From: Ophthalmolycus amberensis
Lineage: Eukaryota > Chordata > Actinopteri > Perciformes > Zoarcidae
NCBI GenBank assembly: GCA_024529925.1
Contig: JAFEUB010000787.1
Span: forward strand, 1,181,501 to 1,245,500
Reading direction: 5' to 3'
Length of the DNA stretch: 64,000 nucleotides
How positions within the stretch are numbered: the stretch's first letter is position 1; every line of letters starts with the position of its first letter. Position numbers and translations under genes: made by a program. The notes under the pieces were generated by a model. It searched no databases and had not been told where the DNA came from. It saw nothing but the letters and a program-made list of their open reading frames with translations. This document shows, one piece after another, positions 55,266 to 64,000 of this stretch.

Positions 55266-58200
55266 ATTTGAGCACAAATCTTTCCTATCTATCAGCTATG
55301 TATTTTCTTTGTGGCGTATAAAGGAATATTCACAAGAAGTCCTTTTTTAAAGTCAGTTTGATTCGGATAAGAATGATGCTTTACAACCTGTTGATACTTG
55401 AGCGTTAATATTTTCCTGCACAAACATAAGCATGTAACGTGGGAGTTTGTTTGCACCTTTCATATCCTTTCACTCGCATTTCATTTATGTAAGTAACTAT
55501 TGAAGTGGAGAAAAAAAAAAAGCATATTCTTCTCACCTGTAGTCAGAATCTGTGAACAGCCTTGGCGGAGGTAATACATAATCTTTTAGCACCGTCGACG
55601 TTCTAGCAGCACTCGTCTCCATGACGTTATCAAGCATTCGCCCGCAGCTACAGGAAAGCACCGAAGAATGTTAATGTGAATGTGACTTCCATTTCTACTC
55701 CGGTTCTGCTCATTGCCTGCTCTGGCTGAGCACATGGGGGGACTGCAGCCCGAGGGGGGAGGGGGTAAAGCTGACATAAACCCAAAATGAAATTTCCAAC
55801 TTCAAACATTTTTTTACTGGGTGGCCAGTGTGCAGGCTGTGCCAACTAGATCCTGCCTTCTGGCCAATAACTCACTGCTGTCAGATTTGACCAGATGACA
55901 AAGGAGCACCTATGTATGGTGACGTTAGATAGAAGTCGATCCGTTAATTGGCAAATATTTTTACTATCAATTTATTGTATTTTCTGAATGTTGGTTCCAG
56001 CTTCTCAAATGTGAGGATGTGACGCTTTTATTTGACATGTATGATAGTTAACATAACACATTGGGTTTTGGTCTGTTCATGATAGTTTACAGACCGAAAC
56101 CTTTGACTAACCAATTCATTCTTTAAGCTCAACTTTTAAGCAAAAATGCCAAACAGTTAATTGTTCAAAGTTCTCAGATGGGAGAACTTGTTGTTTGTCC
56201 TGGTCTCATGTGATAGGAAGCAAAGTAAGACATTTAGTGATCGCCCTGTGCTATAGTATAGGATATTTTTCACACTTTGAGCAAATAATCGGTAGATTAA
56301 TAAATAATTCAACTAACCAATGGAGCTTATTGTGTGAGGTCCTTCTCTTTTCTTTTTGTGACTTGGTGTACGGTTGTCAAACCAGCGGTTCTTTCACTTA
56401 AAGTGCATTTACAGCGACTCTGAATGTGATATTTTGGCAGTTGGTCCGGCCCTGCTAGCCGGCAGAAGTTAGAAAGGTTTTGGCAACACCACAGCCGCTA
56501 CCTTTTTGACAATCAAGTTAGGGGAATAAAATAAAATAAAAAAAACCTTGGCACCCGGTGGCTCTGACCTGGCCGGCGTTTTAAAGAGCATTGCTTTAGA
56601 GGCGCTGTGTTTATCCAGATCCAGACAGCAGTAGCTCCTGACACCCGGCCAGGGATGTCACGATGATTCATGGCCCTTTCTGACACCTCGCTCACGCCTT
56701 TACTCTTCTTAATCTCTCTGCGCTCTTTCCCTTCCTCCGCCTCTCCCTCTCTCCGATGATGAGTTTTCCTTTTGTTTAAGAAGGGCAGAAATGATGTCAT
56801 CATTTAAAGCAGAGGAAGCCCGAAGCCGGGACGGAGGCCCCGCCTTCTCTCGGCTCGGCGGACTAGTTTGTACGTATCATGATGGATGGGCCTTCCGTGG
56901 GGATTCTCTTCTGACCTGAGCGCTGGAGAGAAGACAGAAGTGTAAAACGGTAGACGGCTGAGAGAGAAAAGTCTACCTCTTTTTTTAGCTTTGTTCAAAC
57001 TCTTTTTATCCTCTTTTTCACGTCCGTGGTCCCGCTACTCATCCCCTCACTCTCCTCTCTCAAACCAGCCATGTCCTCCTCCCTCTGGATTTCCTTCCTC
57101 CCCCATCCGTCACCCTCTCCTCCCGCCGTCTGTGTCTCTTTTGTGATTGAGAGGCCAAAGCAGCTCTCATCACTGACTTCATTAGTGATGATTGATAAGA
57201 CGCAGAAAGGCGTGCGTCTGTAGGTGTTGTGTGTAACCCCCCCCCCCCACCCCCCCCTCCCCGGTCTACTACCTCACCCTCCACCAGACGTCACCCCTCT
57301 GCCTGCCCCTCAGTGATGCATTCGGGGGCCGCCGACAGCAGCAGCAGTTCAATATTCGGGGTAATGAATGTGTTTAATAAGCGCCGTGGGTCGATGGGCT
57401 TAATGAAGGCGCGACAGAGGATGGGCCTGCAGAGCGCCACTGTAATGAGACTCTAACGAGCCTCTGGGGTTAACGAGGTCACGCTCTAATCGGGATTCCC
57501 TCACCTGTACGCTTTCTGTCTTGTCTCTCTCTGTTTTTACACCCCCCCCTTCCCTCTGCTCTTGTTTGGTACACTCCACATTTGTTTGTCGCTTGTCTTC
57601 GTGGTGTTCTTACTCCCGTCCATCTCCTGTTCCGTCTCCAGGGATCCCCTCTGTCCTCTCATCACGTTTGTCTTCGTTTCCGTCCATCTCCCGCACACGG
57701 CTGCCTGTTAGCCTCCGTCTCGCTGCAGCCTGTCCGTCTTCTCCAGGACGACCTAGCTTAGGAACGCTGGCTGACATGCTCTGGAGTGGTGTGAGCCCCG
57801 TTTCTCCCTCTTACTTCTCCATCTGAAAAGCGGGTTTCTAAGAGGCCTGACAAGCTATTTCTGGAAGCTATGGAGCCTTTTATTGTGGCGGGTCCTGTCT
57901 CTCTGTGTTCCACTGGAAACTTCCTGACTGACTGACGGCTGCACGTCACCGTCCACTCTTGTTGTTGTCTTCCATGGAAGTTTAGATGTTTGCACAACAG
58001 TGCATGATTTCTCTCTAATCTGGATTTAAGTTTGTGTTGTATTTAAGAGCTGATTGTTTGAACATCAAATGTTCTCCATCGACTGGGTTCCTAGTTGACT
58101 CATGCATCCTCTAAATATCACACTGTAAAATGCAACGGATCAGCAGTATTTGCTTTGCAAATTGGGGTTCGTTGCCATTTCAGGTCTATAATTAAGCCGA

Positions 58201-58279
58201 TGATGTAATGTAAATTACTATTGTAGAAAAATGATATCGCTAAAGTGTGAAGATTTTACTTGTTTTGATGAGATAAGAT

Positions 58280-58281
<2 letters not shown>

Positions 58282-58315
<34 letters not shown>

Positions 58316-58322
58316 AGAGAGA
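58282..58322. repeat. (CA)n(GA)n compound microsatellite
   Basis: About 15 CA units run into about 5 GA units. Confidence 0.9.
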
Positions 58323-60595
58323 GTTACTCACTCGTTGGTGGAGTTCTGGTTTGCTCGGGAGTAGTTTTATTCTGACTACTCCTTCCTTTGGTGAGACTTT
58401 TACCGTCTTTCTGTCCTGGTGGGTTCTCTCCCTCGCTCTGCCGATGGACTCACAGGTGGAGTTGGTTGGACTGTGAGTGAATAAAGGATCTCTGTTCTGT
58501 GAAGCTGTTCAGCACAATGTTGTCCCCCCCCCCCCCCCCCCCTCTGTGCTACTGAAGAGTATCAAAGGTGGTGGTGGGTTTCATCAGCTCCAGGGTTCTG
58601 TTTGGATTGGAAAAACACATTCTGACTGTTAAATACGTGTTTGCAGTTAATAGTTGACTGGATGTTGTTTTGGGCTGCTGTTGATCTTTAAAAAATATAT
58701 TAAACATCTTCAATCAATCAGTTAATTATTTATTTTATAAATTGCGTGTTTGTATATTGTTTTCTCTTAATATAACCAGCAGCAAAAGTAATACATTACA
58801 TTTTTTATTTTATGAAATGGAGAAAACAAATGGTCGCCTTATGGGAAGCTGTAACCAGCGAAGAGACGGCCGTCTAATTTAACTATGGAAATGACGGAAA
58901 CAATCATTGCTTAATAAAAAGTGAAATGGATTTTTCTCTATTTTATGTCGGCAACTTAAAAGAGCGACATCAGTTTCAGACTTGTGAAAGACATTTGTTA
59001 AGTATTATGCATCGTCAACAAAAACAAACAAGGCAGGGCTTTTAATTTTAAAAAAAAGATATAAAAACAACTTGAAAATTAGTAATTCTTTTAAAAAAAA
59101 AATATTTCCATCGATGATGATTGGTTAATAGTAGTTTATCTGCAGGAAGTTCTCTTTGTCTCATTTCCGTGTCTCACGTCTGAGGAGAAGTGCCTGAACA
59201 ACAAGCAGTGTGTTGTGTCTTCATCGCTTGTCGTGTTTTGTTGCACCGGTGGGAACAGATTTATCGTCTGCTCACGTCCACCCTTTACTTTTATTGTCTC
59301 TTTAGCGTCTGTGGGTTCATGAGAGCTCATGTTCTGTATCTCTATCGTATCTGTAATGTGAGAATGTCAGCATGTGCAAAGTTGCAAACCGTTTCTTTGA
59401 CTGACAGTTTTTTAACAGACTTTTAAACTTCTTGGTTCGAAAAACAAATAACAAATTTGTGCTGCTTGTCCAAATATTCTTCACAATCGATTTGAATAAT
59501 GTTGAACTCTGCAGCAGTTTTGATCCTCTCAGTCGCCCATCGGTCCGCCACCGCCCACACTCCTGTCTTTGAGAGGCAGCCGTTACTCTCTCTCCGTCCA
59601 GCGCCGGTATTTCACCGGTGGAAAAGTGTGACTTCCTGAACCTCACATTTCTTCGCCCGCCGTTATGAGATATAGCGCAGAGACAAGCAATCGATTAATG
59701 GTGCACTCAGCCGGGCTAATTAACAGCTATGTAGAAGCGGAGAAAGCATCAGGCAGCACCGAGGAGCTTGTTTCCCCGTCGCCGAGACCCCGGATAACCT
59801 CTGAGGCATAGATCACTTTACAGCACGGTTTACGTCCAAGGGTTGCGGGTCCTAGCAGCTTCATAGACACCTTGCTCATCACCCGGGGTGAACTTGATCA
59901 CTGGGGCAGGATAGCACAGGTCATCGAGGTGAACAGAAGCTCGATTGACTTTGTTGCTGCTCCGATGAAAACCCAATTTGCCTGTTGCCAGTTAGGTCAA
60001 CTTTAACTTTAGGAAGCTGCTTCTGGATTGCCCGATAAAGTAAATGAATGAAAAACATCCGTGGAGCTTCCACATTTCTACCTTCTTGTTCTCATACTTT
60101 TCTCTCCTCTCCCTCTTCCCTCTTGTCATTCAAACGGCCTCTCTCTCCCTTGAGAGTGAGGATGACGCGAACAGCAGATTTTATTGTCACCTGCCACTCC
60201 AAATCCCGCTCTCCCTCTCCTCTCTTATCCAATCCTTCTCCCCTCACCTCCCTGTGCTCCCCTCCCCAGCTCCCCGTCCGATCTACCTCCAGCGTGAATT
60301 TGGCTTTGCTAAATTAGCTCTCAATTAAAAGTGAATTTAGGGGGGGAAATGAGCGCGCTCCGGAGGGCACGGATAAAAGGGAAAGGCAGAGCCGAAGGGG
60401 CCGCCTGTCTGTCTGTGTGTCTGGCCGAGCCCGGCTGCATGGTGCATTACGAAAGCATGCAAAGTAATGTGTGTTGTTGAGTGAAGGCAGCTGATTTGCA
60501 TTTAGATAAATCCCAGTGGATGTGGGGTTGTCATTGAGATGCAGGGGGCTGAATCCACTGGCCACCCACCCAGGCACGCACTACCTGCAGGAGAT

Positions 60596-60596
<1 letters not shown>

Positions 60597-60629
<33 letters not shown>
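60597..60629. repeat. (GT)n microsatellite
   Basis: About 16 units; a second GT array lies at 60723-60747 about 95 bp away. Confidence 0.9.
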
Positions 60630-60632
<3 letters not shown>

Positions 60633-61447
60633 TCTTAGTATGCTGTACTACCTGGAGCATTTGCCCCACTTTCCTAGACAGCAGTGAAGGGATGGAAAAA
60701 CGAGGCATCATTGGAAACATAGGTGTGTGTGTGTGTGTGTGTGTGTGCACAGAATGAGTTTGGAGCTGACCTTTCTATACCGGCAACAGGACTAAAAGTC
60801 AGACTAACAACAACTGTCTGCACACAACTGGCAGCCGCTGCATCCCGTTGGTTACACCGGTGACACAGTATGTTGGGAAGCAAAGCACTGCGACAGCGTG
60901 GCTGTCCAATGTTTTTTTGTTCACATCCGTCCTTCATCGCTTCCAGTTAAAAACAGGCGCTGCGTGTTAGGAATCATTAGGAAATGGAAAGCAGTGTCCT
61001 TTATTTCTGTTTGATTGTAGAGCATCACCTCTAAAGTGTATGTTCTTTGGTGGGACTTCATGTCGAATGCTTCTCCGTTCCTCACTCCTGTATGGTGATG
61101 CCTGAAGCCCAGCTCTGCACTTAGAGGCTCTGTTTTCCCGTCATACTGGTGTTTTTCCTTCGGTGAAAGGGTTCCTAACGTAAGCTTGAGTTTGTATCGA
61201 GCCACGAAGCGCTGGATCCCTCGTCGTCGTCGTTGTTGCTGTCAGTGTTTGTGGCGGGCGGCGGGGTTCAGTGCTTCAGGCCTGTTGATGTATTGGCAGA
61301 GGGGGAGGCGGCTTGCTGCTGATTGACAGTCGGGGCTGAGAGTGGGCAGATGGGCTGTGGTGGCTGTAAATATGAAGCCTTTGTGACAGGTGAAGGTCAG
61401 TGTGGTGGGAGGTAGAGGAGCAGCGAGCCCAGTGGGAGGGTGATGTG

Positions 61448-61480
<33 letters not shown>

Positions 61481-61489
61481 TGTGTGTGC
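61448..61489. repeat. (CT)n(GT)n compound microsatellite
   Basis: CT units pass directly into GT units. Confidence 0.9.
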
Positions 61490-64000
61490 GTGAGTCGTAT
61501 TTCATCTCACATTAAAGCCGTTGGCTTCAGTACACTTGTTACAAAAACATGGAGACATGAAGTCTTTGCTCCAGGAAACACTTGATCCAATTCAAAGCCT
61601 CAGTCTGTGATTGGTTTACAATCTGCCAAACCCTCTATAATTTTCTAGACTAATACTGGAGTTTTGAGATAATCATTTAAGAAATATCTTTAAAGATGAA
61701 CAAGTTCCTGGTGTCAATATAAGTTAACTCATGTATTCTTTTGGCACATTTCTGCTATAATTCTTGTTTCTTATACATATACTTATACTTCATAGTCATT
61801 TAGCCCGATGGCTTCAACTTATCAACAAAACAGAAACATTCTGGTTTATTCTCATGAGCTCAGCATTTATTGTTGCTATTACCTGGTGTGAATCTGCAAC
61901 AAAAGGGTTTCTTGGCCTCCGGTGGAGAAAAACGTGTGAGGCATTATAAGGGCCACACTGTTTCATGGGTCCTCACTGTGATCACGTATGCACAAGAGGA
62001 GCTGGTGGAAAGAACTGGTGAGCTCTGAGAAGCAAAACAAAGCTCCACTAATCCGTTCTCTTCCAGTCAAAATGTTGGGAGGTGTTTTATTTATCCCTTA
62101 TATTTATCCTCTTCCTTCATCTGAACTGTATTGACAGAAATGGTAATCTTAAACTGATTGCCCCTCTCTGACTGTGTCTGTGCAGACACACGCTAATGTT
62201 ATTCAGGAAACTATCTGCCCCCCCCCCCCCCCCTCTTTTTTTTTTTTTTTTTACTGTACCTTCCTCCATTGATCTCTTTCTCTTCCTCTGTAAATCCCTC
62301 TCTTCCATGAGTAATCCATTGTGGTGTTCCCATGTCTGCTGGAGCCGTGCCAGAGTAGTGTGGGATTACTACGGCTGGAGACACAATCACGTCTATATAT
62401 ACATATATACATGTTCAAATGTCTCCCTTCACTATGTGTGGGGTACCACAGGAATGGGGTGGGGGGGATGGCCATGTTGACCGTAGAGGGTCTGTCTGGA
62501 CTCCAGGGGACCTTCTGTGTGGCACTAGGTCAGGGAAACTGCCCTTCCTCCTCCTACAGGGTTCTATCAAGGGAAGATGATTTAATCTATTTCTCACACT
62601 CCTGTTTGAGAGTCTTGTGTTGAAGAAATGAAGGGATTGTGAAGTTTGGTTAGATAGAAGAAGAAAAGAGGTGGGAGAACAGAAAGCAGCACAGGGAGGA
62701 TGATATTTAGGTGGTGTTTCTGTGTCAAAAGTAGAAATTCTAATGCTGCTGGATTCTTTAAAGGATTTTGCATTCATAAAATGTAGCCATTATTCATTGC
62801 AGTTGACTTGATCAATGGTCTTTACATATATGCTGGATGAATGGGCCAGATTTTTCAGCGCCCAATCGATCATGAGTACCCGATCCCCACCCCGCCGCAC
62901 CGATACAGCTTTTCAAACTGAGATTTCCTCAATTTTTTAGTTTTAAAATGTAAGTTCGCTGGTTCCCGGTGAGCCAGTATACGGCCACGTGCCTTTCTCT
63001 TTTGCACATGGCGTTGCCTATTGATTCCCTTTGCATGCCAGATAGGAGCTTTACTGGCAGATATATCAACGTGTGCAGAGGGATCATGCTGTCCTCTCTT
63101 GATCCCGCCAGATCCTCCACCCTTTACTTCATTTGCTGAGTCTTTAGTGCTGCGTTCATGTCATATGGGGGGTGTGTGGGTGGGGGGGATGGTAGAGACG
63201 GGAAAGACTCCCACGGGAATGTTCGTGTCCGCAGACAATCCAAGACCGTTTTATGATTGCAGAGTCGGCTGTGAAACCTACTTTGGGCTGCATTACCAAA
63301 AAGCCTGACTCTGAGAAGAGTCCACGGGCTGAGCCTCGATCAGAGGAACTTAGGCCCCCGAGTGAATTTTGATTTATTCTGCATATGTATCGAACCTTTT
63401 GAAAAAACGATTCCCTGTTTGTAATTACGGCGTACTTACATAGACCGGTATGTAAACGCTTTTGACAAGAAATTTGTTTTCAACTTTGTAATCCCTCCGT
63501 TACCGCACGAGGGCAACACTTTCTGCCCCCCCTCACAACAAAAACAAATTAGATCTGTCATGGGGCAAACTGCATTATAGATCTGACGATGCTTGCAGGA
63601 AGCTGTTGTTTCATGTTGTGTAACTGGTAACCGGCCTCTGTGCAGTTTCAAACCAGTAGCTTAGTCCGTGAATGTTAATTGAAGGCGCCCTGTGGAGTTC
63701 TTACTGTAAACAAACACTTGATTAGACGAGGAAGAGACGGATCTTTGCCTCATAATGTGAGCGGCTGCCATCATACGATTGTATTAGCGAGCTGAGGCTC
63801 CATTTCTACTTTGTCAGCTGACAGTATATGAGAGGACAGGGGTGAGAGAGGTTTGCTGACTGGGGGGAATTATAGAGTTCTTCCGCTGCTATTTGGGATT
63901 CAGCAACATTAGGGAGAGCCAGTCATAGCTGTGTGTGTGAGTGTGAGAGCGGGTGCAGTCTCATCCTGCCTCTCTATTTTACTCCCCCCCCCCCCCCCCC

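Larger units (their letters stand above)
45932..64000 (+). other. fbxl17: fbxl17 intron 5 (at least 18 kb, runs off the window)
   Basis: I looked for the next LRR exon (expected to begin around the sequence after QENKLV) and did not find it. The intron holds a composite repeat (47.4-49.0 kb), a truncated LINE (53.9-55.3 kb), many CA/GT and CT microsatellites, poly-G/C runs and several AT-rich, TAAT-containing stretches with unusually complex sequence. No independent gene is supported. The window ends in a run of about 17 C. Confidence 0.7.

Noticed and set aside
63984..64000. Terminal C run as a telomere-like or special end
   Set aside because: Similar poly-C/G runs are scattered through the window (for example 30480, 49485, 58526); simply a homopolymer where the window stops.

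Overview
This is a vertebrate nuclear segment, most likely from a percomorph-type teleost fish. Genes are split by short GT-AG introns. There are many CA/GT microsatellites and long G or C homopolymers. The encoded proteins include a fish-type vasotocin precursor, a fish CC chemokine and close orthologues of vertebrate genes. Interspersed elements of typical teleost kinds (hAT-like MITEs, an L2/CR1-like LINE 3' end) lie between and inside genes. I assembled eight protein-coding genes by joining exons by eye at GT-AG sites. Seven are complete and each adds up to a whole number of codons.

Layout. 1-1.8 kb: upstream region of avp with a CRE and a TATA box. 1.8-3.1 kb: vasotocin-neurophysin gene avp (+, 3 exons). 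5.6-6.6 kb: small CC chemokine (+, 3 exons). 6.6-11.5 kb: gene-poor, repeat remnants. 11.5-15.2 kb: nucleotide-sugar transporter slc35d2 (+, 12 coding exons). 17.5-20.5 kb: zinc-finger factor znf367 (-, 5 exons), tail-to-tail with slc35d2 and preceded by an array of eight CCAAT boxes. 23.9-27.6 kb: habp4 (+, 8 exons). 29.4-38.3 kb: dual-specificity phosphatase cdc14b (-, 14 exons plus an alternative first exon). 39.3-40.6 kb: thioredoxin-fold peroxiredoxin-like prxl2c (-, 6 exons). 43.5-45.9 kb: first five coding exons of the F-box gene fbxl17 (+). The remaining 18 kb is one unfinished fbxl17 intron with microsatellites, a composite repeat, a truncated LINE and several homeodomain-motif-rich stretches that look like conserved non-coding DNA.

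The block slc35d2-znf367-habp4-cdc14b-prxl2c has the gene content of human 9q22, which supports the paralogue choices (D2 rather than D1, CDC14B rather than CDC14A). avp, the chemokine and fbxl17 lie on other human chromosomes. The genes are not a functional pathway; they are neighbours by conserved linkage. The observations most worth following are the two mutually exclusive first exons of cdc14b, the helical-scale CCAAT array in front of znf367, microsatellites placed directly at splice acceptors, a MITE inserted 47 bp from a znf367 acceptor, and the composite hairpin/trinucleotide repeat in the fbxl17 intron. I did not see a bacterial-type system, CRISPR array, tRNA or rRNA gene.
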